This document shows, piece after piece, positions 1-8,586 of a stretch of DNA of 35,308 nt; position 1 is the first letter of the stretch; each line of letters opens with the position of its first letter. This DNA comes from an uncultured Roseburia sp. Its GTDB lineage: Bacteria; Bacillota; Clostridia; Lachnospirales; Lachnospiraceae. The notes beneath the pieces are model-generated. The model saw only the letters and a program-made list of their open reading frames with translations. It was not told where the DNA came from and ran no database searches. The translations under genes and the position numbers were made by a program. The DNA lies in the NCBI GenBank assembly GCA_934358955.1, contig CAKRLC010000019.1, forward strand, positions 1 to 35,308. The letters are read 5' to 3'.

Positions 1-2
1 CT

Positions 3-143
3 GAAAGCGTGAATCGTGTTCAGCAAAGGCTTCCACGATTCATGAGTCTTATCTCCATTGCACAAGGAGAAACTTTCTATATTTCTTTTGTGCAATTTGC
101 CAATAAAGGTTATGGAGCAGACCGTTTGACACCCGAATCGTAA
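3..143 (+). CDS. 3' end of an unrecognised protein-coding gene (partial)
   Basis: An open frame enters from the left edge and runs 46 codons to TAA at 141-143, ending in the residues GYGADRLTPES. I do not recognise the family. The stop codon sits directly on a strong terminator hairpin (142-169), which supports this being the true end of a gene and not a chance frame. Without the upstream part no function can be given. It could also be the tail of a decayed gene. Confidence 0.4.
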   Translation, partial: ESVNRVQQRLPRFMSLISIAQGETFYISFVQFANKGYGADRLTPES

Positions 144-170
144 TAGGAAATTCCTTGGAATTTCCTATTT
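142..170 (+). terminator. Rho-independent terminator of the upstream gene
   Basis: A perfect 13-bp inverted repeat (142-154 with 157-169, 2-nt loop TT) is followed by a short T-rich stretch. It overlaps the stop codon of the partial gene at 3-143. The stem begins with A's and ends with T's, so it may work in both directions. Confidence 0.75.
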
Positions 171-222
171 AACTTTGCGAGTGAGATATAAAAATATTTT
201 ATGGATAAGGAAGAAGTCATCT

Positions 223-251
223 TTGACAATCCAACAGAAATCTGATATTAT
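223..251 (+). promoter_or_regulatory. Sigma-A promoter for the Rpn-like gene
   Basis: TTGACA at 223-228 and TATTAT at 246-251 are separated by exactly 17 bp. This is the best promoter between the terminator at 142-170 and the gene at 413. It implies a 5' leader of about 150 nt. The leader contains a long-range inverted repeat (AAAGCAT near 258 with ATGCTTT near 340) and the hairpin over the ribosome site at 382-407. Confidence 0.65.
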
Positions 252-381
252 ATATTAAAAGCATACTTTTTCTATCCGCAATAATCAATTATTGTAGTGT
301 CATTTTAAGGAACACATTTCGTTCTCATTTCAGAAATTCATGCTTTTATTTCCCAATAACAAAGGCAGGGGTTTTTGAAAG

Positions 382-407
382 CTCCTGTGACGACAATTTC
401 ATAGGAG
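382..407 (+). promoter_or_regulatory. Hairpin covering the ribosome binding site of the Rpn-like gene
   Basis: CTCCTGTG (382-389) can pair with CATAGGAG (400-407) in an 8-bp stem with one G-U pair and a 10-nt loop. The right arm is the Shine-Dalgarno sequence AGGAGG (403-408) of the gene starting at 413. If it forms in the mRNA, it would hide the ribosome site and lower translation. The pairing is seen in the sequence; its function is inferred. Confidence 0.5.
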
Positions 408-412
408 GTTTT

Positions 413-1291
413 ATGACAGAAGAAAAAGAAATTCTTCAATGGCATCCGGCATTTTATGCAGGGATCCAGATTGAGCTGTCAGAAGAAGCAGAGGAGCTTA
501 CTTTTGATAATGAGTATCATTTAGGAACAAAGCCGAAGCAGATTGATGTACTGGTTGTAAAAAAGAATGATACTTATGAGGTGAAGAAGAATATCGGACG
601 GATTTTTCGTAAATATAATATTATTGAATATAAAAGTCCATCTGATTATTTAAGCATTGATGATTTTTATATTGGATATGCATATGCATGCTTATATAAG
701 ACAGATACCGGGATTATTAATGAGCGCAGGATAGAGGAAATTACGCTTACCTACGTCTGTTATCATTACCCGGCAAAGCTGGTGAAGCACCTGAAAGAGA
801 AACGCAGACTGACAGTAACAAAAGAAGAAGCTGGAATTTACTATGTTTTTGGAGATACGATACCAATCCAGCTGATCATAACAAAATATTTATCAGAAAA
901 GAAAAATCTTTGGATACGTGTTTTGTCGAATCAATTGAGTGAGAAGAACCTGGCGCAGAAGATGTTACAGGAATATGAGAATCATAAACAAAATGTGTTA
1001 TATAGTTCTGTAATGGACATTGTTGTTAAAGCGAATAAAAGCGCATTTTTGAAGGAGGGAGAAGTAATGTGCGAAGAGTTAGAAAAAATCATTAATGAAA
1101 AACTGGAAGCAAAATTAAAAGTAAGACTAAAAGAACAAGAAGAACAGTGCAAAAAGGCAGGACGAGCAGAAGGACGAACCGAGGGAAAAAGCAAAACTGC
1201 AAAAAATCTCCTGAAAATGGGAATGCCGGTAGAACAAATTGCTGAAGCTGTGGAAGAAGATATTGCAGTTGTGAAAACGTGGCTTACCTAA
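413..1291 (+). CDS. Rpn-family PD-(D/E)XK nuclease/putative transposase-like protein
   Basis: 292 aa. The N-terminal half has the PD-(D/E)XK layout: D45 in KQIDVLVV, then E72-Y73-K74 in IIEYKSPSD, giving the D...ExK metal-binding core. The C-terminal quarter is a charged coiled-coil (LEEIINEKLEAKLKVRLKEQEEQ-like) followed by GRAEGRTEGKSKTAK and a short helical tail with the PVEQIAEAVEE pattern, all typical of Firmicute Rpn/'PD-(D/E)XK transposase' proteins. Known members of the family cleave DNA and promote recombination; many are multicopy and phase-variable. Here the catalytic residues look intact. It stands alone with its own promoter (223-251) and a possibly occluded ribosome site. It could be a selfish or defence-related nuclease; its role in this strain is unknown. 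Confidence 0.8.
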   Translation: MTEEKEILQWHPAFYAGIQIELSEEAEELTFDNEYHLGTKPKQIDVLVVKKNDTYEVKKNIGRIFRKYNIIEYKSPSDYLSIDDFYIGYAYACLYKTDTGIINERRIEEITLTYVCYHYPAKLVKHLKEKRRLTVTKEEAGIYYVFGDTIPIQLIITKYLSEKKNLWIRVLSNQLSEKNLAQKMLQEYENHKQNVLYSSVMDIVVKANKSAFLKEGEVMCEELEKIINEKLEAKLKVRLKEQEEQCKKAGRAEGRTEGKSKTAKNLLKMGMPVEQIAEAVEEDIAVVKTWLT

Positions 1292-1294
1292 AAG

Positions 1295-1316
1295 GAAGGA
1301 AGCGCAAGCTTCCTTC
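1295..1316 (-). terminator. Hairpin terminator between convergent genes
   Basis: A perfect 9-bp stem (1295-1303 with 1308-1316) is closed by a GCAA tetraloop and lies between the Rpn-like gene (plus) and the LytTR regulator (minus). On the minus strand it is followed by CTTTTAGG, a modest T-tract, so it most likely ends the minus-strand two-component operon and may serve both directions. Confidence 0.6.
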
Positions 1317-1339
1317 AGGCTAATGAAAACAATACAGAT

Positions 1340-2053
1340 TTATTCTGGAAACATATAAGAAAAATAAGCATCTTTGAAATCATTATAGACATCTCGTGAA
1401 ATAGGAAGTATTCTGCCAGATTTTGTAATGATTTCTTTTTTGGAAAATTTTTCTACATTGCTTAAGGAAATAATGTAGCTGCGATGGCATTTGAAGAATC
1501 CTTTTTCAAGGGTGAAGATTTCTTCACACTTGTGGAAGGGTTCTTTTATTTCAGAGAAAGTGCCATTCAAAAAGAAAACAGATACCGTTTTATTCTGGGC
1601 TTCCAGAAATTCCACATCACGCAGATAAATATTCTGGTAGCCGGCAGCAGTTCTGGCTGGAAAAACATTTCTTCGGATCGGATTTTTTCCAAGCCAGGTA
1701 TCAAGTACATGAAATAGCTGCTCCCTGGACACTGGTTTGATCAGATACCAGAAGGCTCTTACCTCATAGGAATCAATCGCAAATTCGGGGGAAGAGGTAA
1801 GAAAGATAATTGGAACATTAGAGTCTGTAAGGCGCAGCTCTTTTGCAGCTTCCATTCCATTCAATAAAGGCATGACAATATCTAAAAAGATCAGGTCGAA
1901 ATTTGCCCTGGCATGTGCCAGAATCAGGGAATCTCCATTTGTAAAGGAAGAAAGCTGGATGGGAAGACTATGCTCCGCTGCCCAGGCTGTTAGGTTTTCA
2001 TTTAGGTGATTTATAAAATCAGGTTCATCATCACAAATTGCAATATTTAGCAT
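1340..2053 (-). CDS. LytTR-family response regulator (AgrA/ComE type)
   Basis: 237 aa. An N-terminal receiver domain (about 1-120) has acidic DDE at 8-10, phosphoacceptor D58 in LIFLDIVMP and a conserved K near 107 (IKPV). A C-terminal LytTR DNA-binding domain follows (about 135-235: YLRDVEFLEAQNKT..., FFKCHRSYIISL). It starts 14 nt after the stop of the kinase at 2068-3336 with a good site (AAGGAG), so the two genes form one operon. LytTR regulators bind paired direct repeats; a candidate site lies upstream of the operon promoter at 3417-3449. Targets are unknown. No gene for a signal peptide was found beside it, although AgrC/AgrA-like pairs often answer to one. Confidence 0.92.
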   Translation of the reverse strand: MLNIAICDDEPDFINHLNENLTAWAAEHSLPIQLSSFTNGDSLILAHARANFDLIFLDIVMPLLNGMEAAKELRLTDSNVPIIFLTSSPEFAIDSYEVRAFWYLIKPVSREQLFHVLDTWLGKNPIRRNVFPARTAAGYQNIYLRDVEFLEAQNKTVSVFFLNGTFSEIKEPFHKCEEIFTLEKGFFKCHRSYIISLSNVEKFSKKEIITKSGRILPISRDVYNDFKDAYFSYMFPE

Positions 2054-2067
2054 GAGTCAGTGTCTCC

Positions 2068-3336
2068 TTAAAGAATGATACGAACAACAAATTGCTTGTC
2101 TTCCATGTAGAATTGATATTGACCATGAAGACTTTCTACATAGTATATAATACTTTGAACGCCAAGACCATGTCCAGGCTGGCTGGTAACAGGAATATTA
2201 TCAGCAAAAACAGGGGAACGTTTGGTAGTGTTCTTTTCCAGTAAAAGCAGGTGATCGGATTTTTCTGAAATGGACAGCTCGATGCGGCGGTTTCCTTCCG
2301 GAAGCATCATTACGGCATGCATAGCATTTTCAAGTACATTTGATAAGATCGCACAGAAGGTCATTTCAGAACATGGAAGAGCTCTGGATACGGTGATTTG
2401 AAAATCAAAATCGATGTTGTTTCCTTCAAAACGGGTGCTGTAAATAGAAAGCACAGAGTTCAAAAGATCATTTCTGCAATAAGATTTTATAACCGTATCA
2501 TCGTAGGTGGTGTTGATCTCATTGATGTAATTACAGGCTTTTTCAAGTTCCTGTTCCTGTATCAGAGTCTTTAAAACAGACAGATGATGGCGCATGTCAT
2601 GACGCAGGATTGCAAGATCGTGTTCGCTTTTACGAACCTGGCCAATCTCAGAATCCAGGGAGTGAAGCTGCATGTTGATCAGTTCATTATACTGGGTTGC
2701 CCTGTTTTTTAATTCATATTCTTTAAAATAGACGAGAAGAAAAGCAAGGTAGGAAAGGCAGATGGCAAAGCCTAGAAATTCCGGGATTGCCTTGTTCCCA
2801 GTGTAGAGGAGAGATGTAAATTTTGTTGTAGCATAATCAAAAATATAATAAACTAAAGGAAGACTTCCGATGATCAAAAGCTCCCGGTCAGATTTTTCAA
2901 AAAGCATGGCAGTTGTCTGACATACATATTTGCATAGCAGGATAAAAACAATGGCTGTAACTATGATACGGGCAGTATAATAACTTAAAGGAGAATTTGC
3001 AATGGACAACACAAAAAGACCGATCCAGTTGCTGCACTGGCAGCAGAGATAAGCAGTCATAATCGAGATCAGTGAAGGAAGATAGCGAAAGTTATAATAA
3101 AGCGTAAGTACAAAAAATAATGGCAGATGGACCAATAATGGATAGAGCTGATCGGCAGGACCAGAACCAAAAAACACAGAAACAAGAACGTACAGCAGAC
3201 CGGAAGCAATGGCATCAATAGATAAAACAAGCACATTATGACGGTTCTGCTTTACGCCCAGAAAAAAAGCAGATAAAAAAATACCAAACAGCATGGTTGT
3301 GATATGATGTGTATAGGTAAGAATCAGAGTGAGCAT
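2068..3336 (-). CDS. GHKL-domain sensor histidine kinase (AgrC-like)
   Basis: 422 aa. The first 205 residues are very hydrophobic and form about six membrane segments. A linker helix leads to the H-box LRHDMRHHL (H246 is the likely phosphoacceptor). A GHKL ATPase domain follows, with the N-box around ILSNVLENAMHA and a G-box at GHGLGVQSI near the C-terminus. This is the HPK10/AgrC architecture, which senses peptides or membrane signals and phosphorylates the LytTR partner encoded just downstream. The ribosome site AAAGGAG is 8 nt before the ATG. The promoter has TATAAT at 3381-3376 and a weak -35 (TTGCGC, 3404-3399). Confidence 0.9.
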   Translation of the reverse strand: MLTLILTYTHHITTMLFGIFLSAFFLGVKQNRHNVLVLSIDAIASGLLYVLVSVFFGSGPADQLYPLLVHLPLFFVLTLYYNFRYLPSLISIMTAYLCCQCSNWIGLFVLSIANSPLSYYTARIIVTAIVFILLCKYVCQTTAMLFEKSDRELLIIGSLPLVYYIFDYATTKFTSLLYTGNKAIPEFLGFAICLSYLAFLLVYFKEYELKNRATQYNELINMQLHSLDSEIGQVRKSEHDLAILRHDMRHHLSVLKTLIQEQELEKACNYINEINTTYDDTVIKSYCRNDLLNSVLSIYSTRFEGNNIDFDFQITVSRALPCSEMTFCAILSNVLENAMHAVMMLPEGNRRIELSISEKSDHLLLLEKNTTKRSPVFADNIPVTSQPGHGLGVQSIIYYVESLHGQYQFYMEDKQFVVRIIL

Positions 3337-3375
3337 AAAGTAGTCTCCTTTGCAATCAATACATACTATAGCTTT

Positions 3376-3449
3376 ATTATATAGGAGTCTGAAGAGAAGC
3401 GCAAATGTTGAATGGTGTAATTCGCACTGTATAAATGCAATTCACGCTG
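3376..3449 (-). promoter_or_regulatory. Promoter and direct-repeat site of the LytTR two-component operon
   Basis: Reading the minus strand, TATAAT (3381-3376) lies 17 bp from a poor -35, TTGCGC (3404-3399). Just upstream are two similar direct repeats, CAGCGTGAATTGC (3449-3437) and CAGTGCGAATTAC (3429-3417), 20 bp apart. Tandem direct repeats next to a weak -35 are what LytTR activators such as AgrA and ComE use, so this may be an autoregulatory site. The repeats are seen; the function is inferred. Confidence 0.45.
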
Positions 3450-3639
3450 GAAAGAGATTTTATGTTGTAACTGTTATTTATGATAATAGAATTGACGGAG
3501 GCATATATAGTTATTGTGTCAGTTGGCAATCTGAATGAAATAATGGAACATATTTAAATATAGAAATAAAACGGAATAAAAGCGTATTAGGTCAGAAAAA
3601 TGATAATATTAAACTATTTTTTGAAAGCATTTGTTGTAA

Positions 3640-3720
3640 ATGATTCGTATACTTGTAGTAGAAACGGATCCGGTTACATGGAACAGACTTCTTAAGCAGA
3701 TAAATGAAAAAATAGAATGA
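3640..3720 (+). pseudogene. Remnant of a response-regulator N-terminus
   Basis: A 26-codon frame from ATG 3640 to TGA 3718-3720 reads MIRILVVETDPVTWNRLLKQ and a few more residues. This is the beta-1/alpha-1 start of a receiver domain (RILVVE-D pattern) that stops before the phosphorylation site. The ATG has no clear ribosome site. It sits in the 460-bp gap between the divergent kinase gene and the MATE gene, and looks like the decayed start of another two-component regulator. A chance resemblance is possible because it is short. Apart from this and the promoter at 3376-3449, I see nothing firm in the gap. Confidence 0.4.
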
Positions 3721-3796
3721 CTTTCAATAAAAAAACGGAATGGAAGGATTAGAAGGAAAAACCATAGGCAGCCGGTAAAAGAAAAGGAGAATAATT

Positions 3797-5140
3797 GTGA
3801 ATAACCGGCAATTTTATACAAAAACAGCAAAGCTTGCAATCCCGATTATGATGCAGAATATAATTACAATCGGAGTGAATATGGCAGACAACATTATGGT
3901 GGGCTCTCTCGGAGAAAACGCATTGTCTGCAGTGGCACTTGCAAACCAGTTTGTCAATATTTATCAGTTTAGCAGTATGGGCCTTGGACAGGGTGCATCA
4001 ATTATGACAGCAAGATTCTGGGGAATGAAAAATGAAAAGGCGTTAAAGCAGACGATTGCTATTACCACAAGAATCTGTCTCATACTTGGAATTCTTTTTA
4101 CCGCTATGACATGGTGTGTGCCGGAACAGATTATGAAAATATTTATTTCTGAGCCCGCTGTGATTACAGAAGGAGTCAGATACCTGAAAGTACTTTCGGT
4201 AAGCTGCCTGCTTATGGGGCTGTCTCTGACATATTCTAATATTTACCGGAGTGTCGGAAATGCAAAATGGCCGTTGCTCAGCTCCATCGGGGCTTTTTTT
4301 CTGAACATAGGATGTAATTACATTTTTATTTTCGGAAAATTCGGTGCACCGAAGTTAGGTGTGGCAGGTGCCGCTCTCGGGACGCTGATTGCCAGAATTT
4401 TCGAATTTGTATTTATTTGTCTATATCTTGTATTCTTTGATAAAAAAATAGGGTTTAGGATTGGCGATATTTTTATGAAATGTCGGAATCTCATGAAAGA
4501 ATATTTACAGATCAGTATGCCGGTAGTAATTAGTGACACGCTTTATGGATTTGGAAATAGTGCTGTCTCCATGGTAATGGGAAGGATTGGAAGCCAGTTT
4601 GTCTCTGCAAATTCTATTACGCTTGTAACACAGCAGCTGAGTACTATACTAATTCAGGGCGCAGCACAGTCAAGCAGTGTTGTAGTGGGAAATACATTAG
4701 GAGAAGGCAAAGTTGAGCGCGCCAAGGAAGAGGCACAAATGTTTCTGAAAATGGGGATAATGTTCAGTGTATTGTCTGCTGTCATTATCATCCTTATTTC
4801 AGAACCGGTGATCAGCTGCTATAGTATTACCAAGGAGACTGCGGCAATCGCAAGAGAACTGATGTATTCCATTGGTATCATCATGCTTTTCCGCGGTGTG
4901 AACAGCATGATGACAAAAGGGGTACTGCGTGGAGGCGGAGACACAAAATTTCTTATGATAGCAGATGTTCTGTTTCTGTGGGTTGCAAGTGTACCGTTGG
5001 GATATCTTACGGGTGTAGTACTGCATTGGCCAGCTTTCTGGACATATTTTTTTCTGAAAATTGATGATATTATAAAATGCTTCTGGTGTATCTGGAGACT
5101 GAAGAGCGGTAAATGGATCAAAAAGATTTCAGGAGCTTAA
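3797..5140 (+). CDS. MATE-family multidrug/cation antiporter
   Basis: 447 aa with about 12 hydrophobic segments. The N-terminal stretch LAIPIMMQNIITIGVNMADNIMVG is the MATE hallmark, and the two halves repeat (for example MPVVISDTLYGFGNSAVSMVMGRIG near 235-260). Members export drugs or metabolites using Na+ or H+ gradients. The start is GTG at 3797, set by AAAGGAG 7-8 nt upstream. The last 12 bp overlap the end of the convergent YesN gene, leaving no room for a terminator. The substrate cannot be told from sequence; export of a by-product from the nearby esterase locus is only a possibility. Confidence 0.9.
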   Translation: MNNRQFYTKTAKLAIPIMMQNIITIGVNMADNIMVGSLGENALSAVALANQFVNIYQFSSMGLGQGASIMTARFWGMKNEKALKQTIAITTRICLILGILFTAMTWCVPEQIMKIFISEPAVITEGVRYLKVLSVSCLLMGLSLTYSNIYRSVGNAKWPLLSSIGAFFLNIGCNYIFIFGKFGAPKLGVAGAALGTLIARIFEFVFICLYLVFFDKKIGFRIGDIFMKCRNLMKEYLQISMPVVISDTLYGFGNSAVSMVMGRIGSQFVSANSITLVTQQLSTILIQGAAQSSSVVVGNTLGEGKVERAKEEAQMFLKMGIMFSVLSAVIIILISEPVISCYSITKETAAIARELMYSIGIIMLFRGVNSMMTKGVLRGGGDTKFLMIADVLFLWVASVPLGYLTGVVLHWPAFWTYFFLKIDDIIKCFWCIWRLKSGKWIKKISGA

Positions 5141-6742
5141 ATCAGAATCACTGCTGGCATCCAATATGTTTTTACGGTAATCGGTTGGGGTAATACCTTC
5201 AAATTTCTTGAATACCTGGGTAAAATGTGAAAAATTGCTATATCCAAGATCCAGGGCAATCATACTGATAGGAATATTTGGATTGCCAAGCAAATCTTTA
5301 GCAACATCAACTTTTACTTGTAAAATATAATTTTTGATATTTTGTCCAACTTCTTTTTTAAATAATTTTGTAAAGTATTCAGGACTTAAATGTACATAGT
5401 CAGCAACGTCTTTTACTGAGAGATTCAAAGAAACATTGCCTGCGATATAGTCTTTTGCAAGGGTAACAGCATCTTTTGTACATTCATCTTCTGAAGATGA
5501 ATGTACTGCTGGAATGATAAACGACATTGCTTTGCGGAGTGCAGAAGTATTTTTGAAAGCATCCATGTATTCATTATAAGAATAGTCTTTTGTAAACAGG
5601 GATGTAACATCTATATCATGCTGATAAGCATAAATAAAAAATATCTGTGTCAGTTGTTGGTGCAGGTCACAGAGCGTTTTCAGGTTTGTGACGTTAATGG
5701 ATGAGATAAAGTCAAGATAAGACAGAATACTCTCCAAAAGATTGTCAAACTGACCGGAGTTTAGAAGTCGGTTCCAGTGAGTAATGTTGTCAGATACATC
5801 CAGTGATGTTTCAAATTTTTTTTCCTGCTCTGTAAAATAAAGAGCAGGTTTTTTGTTTACGTTATTTTCAACAAAAGTGTCAACCCGATAAACTTCTGGG
5901 CGAATTTCAGGAAGCGTAATAAAATTTCCGATATATACAGACAGATCCGGACAAATTCGTTCCGTTATCTGTTCATAAAATACCTCATAGACAGAGGGCT
6001 TTAGGTTATACAATTCATTCCCATTTGTAAAAAGGATAATCACAAATCTCTTGTAAGTATTCAAGGTGATCAGATTATAAATAGGTCTGTCAATGCCACA
6101 TGATTTCAGACTTGCTGAAATCTGTTGCCGCATTACAAGGTCAACCAGAGAGAAGTTGGAAGAACCTGACAGGGGATAGATGTCAAGAACAATTAACCGG
6201 ATACAGGATTGAGACGTCAGAGGATAGTGAATCTCATTTAATAAGGTAAGAGCCTGTTGCCGGTTTGCAGGATTTTGTGAAAAAAGATTTAAAATGGTTC
6301 TGTCTGTCAATTCTTGTTTATGATTTGTGTAAAATAGACCATCTTTATAATATTGCTTTTTTTCTGCATCTGTATGTACCTTGACAATTGCGCGCATAAG
6401 CGCTTCTTCAATTTCCTGATATGGTGCAGGCTGGACTACATAATCAAAGCAGCCAAGTTTGATCCCTTCCTGTGCATAGGAAAAATCCGCATGAGAGGTC
6501 AGTAAAATGCAGACAATATCGGGGTGATTTTCATTGACCCAGTGAAGCAGCTGCAAACCATTTTCGCCAGGCATTTCGATATCAGACATGAGAATGTCGA
6601 TGTGATTTCCATTGATTAACATTCGGGCTTCTTGCACGCTCGTTGCAGAAAGTACAGCATCAATGTGAAGTTTCTGATAGTCAATTCCATTTAAAAGACC
6701 GTTGATTACATTCAACTGGTCGTCTACGAGTAATAGCGTCAT
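5129..6742 (-). CDS. YesN-type response regulator with AraC DNA-binding domain
   Basis: 537 aa. The receiver domain (1-120) has DD at 7-8 and phosphoacceptor D54 in DILMSDIEMPG. A long, poorly conserved middle region leads to a C-terminal AraC/XylS double helix-turn-helix (about 430-530: LSVKDVADYVHLSPEYFTKLFK, then ISMIALDLGYSNFSHFTQVFKK). The start codon overlaps the kinase stop codon as ATGA, so the pair is translationally coupled. YesN/YesM pairs usually control uptake and use of a specific glycan, and the genes they flank are their normal targets. Candidate binding repeats, 21 bp apart, lie in the transporter promoters at 20644-20676 and 20734-20766. The gene ends inside the tail of the MATE gene. 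Confidence 0.92.
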   Translation of the reverse strand: MTLLLVDDQLNVINGLLNGIDYQKLHIDAVLSATSVQEARMLINGNHIDILMSDIEMPGENGLQLLHWVNENHPDIVCILLTSHADFSYAQEGIKLGCFDYVVQPAPYQEIEEALMRAIVKVHTDAEKKQYYKDGLFYTNHKQELTDRTILNLFSQNPANRQQALTLLNEIHYPLTSQSCIRLIVLDIYPLSGSSNFSLVDLVMRQQISASLKSCGIDRPIYNLITLNTYKRFVIILFTNGNELYNLKPSVYEVFYEQITERICPDLSVYIGNFITLPEIRPEVYRVDTFVENNVNKKPALYFTEQEKKFETSLDVSDNITHWNRLLNSGQFDNLLESILSYLDFISSINVTNLKTLCDLHQQLTQIFFIYAYQHDIDVTSLFTKDYSYNEYMDAFKNTSALRKAMSFIIPAVHSSSEDECTKDAVTLAKDYIAGNVSLNLSVKDVADYVHLSPEYFTKLFKKEVGQNIKNYILQVKVDVAKDLLGNPNIPISMIALDLGYSNFSHFTQVFKKFEGITPTDYRKNILDASSDSDLSS

Positions 6743-8457
6743 ATAATTTCCTCCAGTGGCAGGTAAATTAAGGTGCAGGCACCACCTGTCGGTTCGTTAT
6801 AAAAAGAAATGTAGTAGTCGGAAGCATAAATCAGCTCAATTCTTTTTTTCAGATTGGTGATTCCAACATGATAGTCTTCGTACAGATCACTGTTTTCACA
6901 ATTAAGTTTATCTAACATATCTTTTTCATAGCCAGTACCATTATCAGAAAGCTTAAATAATACATAAGGCCGGTTATTATAAACGGTCTTTTCTATGTGT
7001 ATGGAAAAGCAGAGCAGTTTTAAGGAATGAGCATTATATTTTATTGAATTTTCCAGAAATGTCTGGATCAGAAGAGGCGGAACCGGAAAAGCAGAGAGAG
7101 AATCGTCTACCTGCTGAATTAGCAGAATCGGCTTGGAGCGATCCATAAGTATAATATTATAATAATCATTTACCTCGTCTAATTCATATTTCAATGGAAC
7201 CACTTTCAAATTATCGTGAAAAATATAGCGTAAATGGTTGGAAAAAGCCAGTATCATACGCTGCATTTTTTCATATTCATGGAGTTCTAACATATTGTAA
7301 AGACTCTTCAGACAGTTAATGAAAAAATGGGAGCGTGTCTGAAGCTGAAAGTATTGCAGCATGGCATGATTTTTTTCATATTTTTCCTGCTGGTTTTGTT
7401 TTTCAAGTTCTACTTTCTGAGAAATCAGGTGTACAAGCGCAGTATTGATTTTCTGAAATTCAACAATATTGCTTTCACTGTTTTCAATGAAGCCGGTAAT
7501 ATCATTCTGACCGATTGATTCGGCAGCAGAGGTAATCTGTGTTACAGGATAATTAACGATATCCCGGAAAGACAGATACATAAAAATAAACAATATTGCA
7601 AATATAACAAACATACCGACAAGACAGAGAATGACAATCCGGAAGTATGATCCACCAAGATACTGGACTGACATACAACATGCAATGGAAACATTTGAGT
7701 ATTCCAATGGAATGGTATTGATCACCTGCGAGCGTAATGGAAACAAAGCGTGTGGGGGTGTCAGATCTTCGTAACTGATACCGAGCTGCTGCATTTCCTC
7801 TTGATTTGACAAAATCTGTTTATCATCAAAAAAGCTGATATGAAGTGAACTGTCCGTGGAAGCGTACTCTTCCAGGGCAAAAAAATTCAGATCAATGAGT
7901 GAACATAAATACAGACCATTATATTGGCAGGTAAACATAATAACAGAAAAATATTCGTTGGAATAGGTCTGCCAGCGTTGCAAAGCAGAAGGAGGAGCAT
8001 TCAGGTAATAGGATTTTAACTCCTCTTTTAAATCATAGCAGTGCTTGGCATAATTGCTGGGAAAAAAGGAACCATATGTATACATGGAAGTTGCAGCAGT
8101 ATCACTGAATACGAGAAGTCCGCTATAAGGAGAAAGTTCGCTTTGCAGCATTTTCCTAAGCGTTCCTTCATAAAGCAGCTTTTGTGTGTTGGTGTAATGA
8201 TTGGTACTTAAAAGCTGAAATGCAGTGTCACTATAACACTGATTTTGGGTAAAATCTTCTAATTTCTTCATTTCTGTCTGGAGTGTTGTTGCATAGACGT
8301 TCAGAGAAGAAAGATTGTTGTCCTCCATTTGATGAATTCCAGTCCAGTAAGAAAAAATACCAAAAAAGATGAGGCTGACAAGTGATGTAATAATCATAAT
8401 GGATAAATTACGGGTTAATACGGCCTGTATCGAATAATATTTTTTTTCTTGTTTCAT
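6739..8457 (-). CDS. YesM-type sensor histidine kinase
   Basis: 572 aa. A membrane segment at about 18-38 and a second at about 273-296 enclose a roughly 235-residue extracellular sensor region. A HAMP-like stretch (about 297-350) and a His_kinase domain follow, with phosphoacceptor H377 in LQTRSHFFINCLKSLYNML, then an ATPase domain (VPPLLIQTFLENSIKYNAH, LSDNGTGYE, HVGITNLKKRI). In most YesM proteins the box reads INPHFLYN; here RSHFFIN lacks the proline. It probably senses the substrate or a derivative outside the cell and phosphorylates the YesN protein encoded downstream. It is transcribed divergently from the first hydrolase operon, so the pair probably controls that locus. Confidence 0.92.
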   Translation of the reverse strand: MKQEKKYYSIQAVLTRNLSIMIITSLVSLIFFGIFSYWTGIHQMEDNNLSSLNVYATTLQTEMKKLEDFTQNQCYSDTAFQLLSTNHYTNTQKLLYEGTLRKMLQSELSPYSGLLVFSDTAATSMYTYGSFFPSNYAKHCYDLKEELKSYYLNAPPSALQRWQTYSNEYFSVIMFTCQYNGLYLCSLIDLNFFALEEYASTDSSLHISFFDDKQILSNQEEMQQLGISYEDLTPPHALFPLRSQVINTIPLEYSNVSIACCMSVQYLGGSYFRIVILCLVGMFVIFAILFIFMYLSFRDIVNYPVTQITSAAESIGQNDITGFIENSESNIVEFQKINTALVHLISQKVELEKQNQQEKYEKNHAMLQYFQLQTRSHFFINCLKSLYNMLELHEYEKMQRMILAFSNHLRYIFHDNLKVVPLKYELDEVNDYYNIILMDRSKPILLIQQVDDSLSAFPVPPLLIQTFLENSIKYNAHSLKLLCFSIHIEKTVYNNRPYVLFKLSDNGTGYEKDMLDKLNCENSDLYEDYHVGITNLKKRIELIYASDYYISFYNEPTGGACTLIYLPLEEII

Positions 8458-8539
8458 AAGATCACCTTGTTAAACGATTGATATTTTAAATGTATTACAT
8501 TAGTAATAAGTACTATTTTATCGAGAAAATATATAAATT

Positions 8540-8568
8540 ATATTATATGTTTTTACAATAAAAGTCAA
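8540..8568 (-). promoter_or_regulatory. Promoter of the yesMN-type operon
   Basis: On the minus strand TTGACT (8568-8563) is followed after 17 bp by TAATAT (8545-8540); an overlapping TATAAT is also present at 15 bp. It reads toward the kinase gene starting at 8457 and lies back to back with the hydrolase promoter at 8600-8628. Confidence 0.5.
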
Positions 8569-8586
8569 CGTAACTGTCTAAAAAAC

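Noticed and set aside
3609..3839. 76-codon minus-strand frame upstream of the MATE gene
   Set aside because: Overlaps the MATE start and the response-regulator remnant; hydrophobic Phe/Ser-rich shadow without ribosome site.
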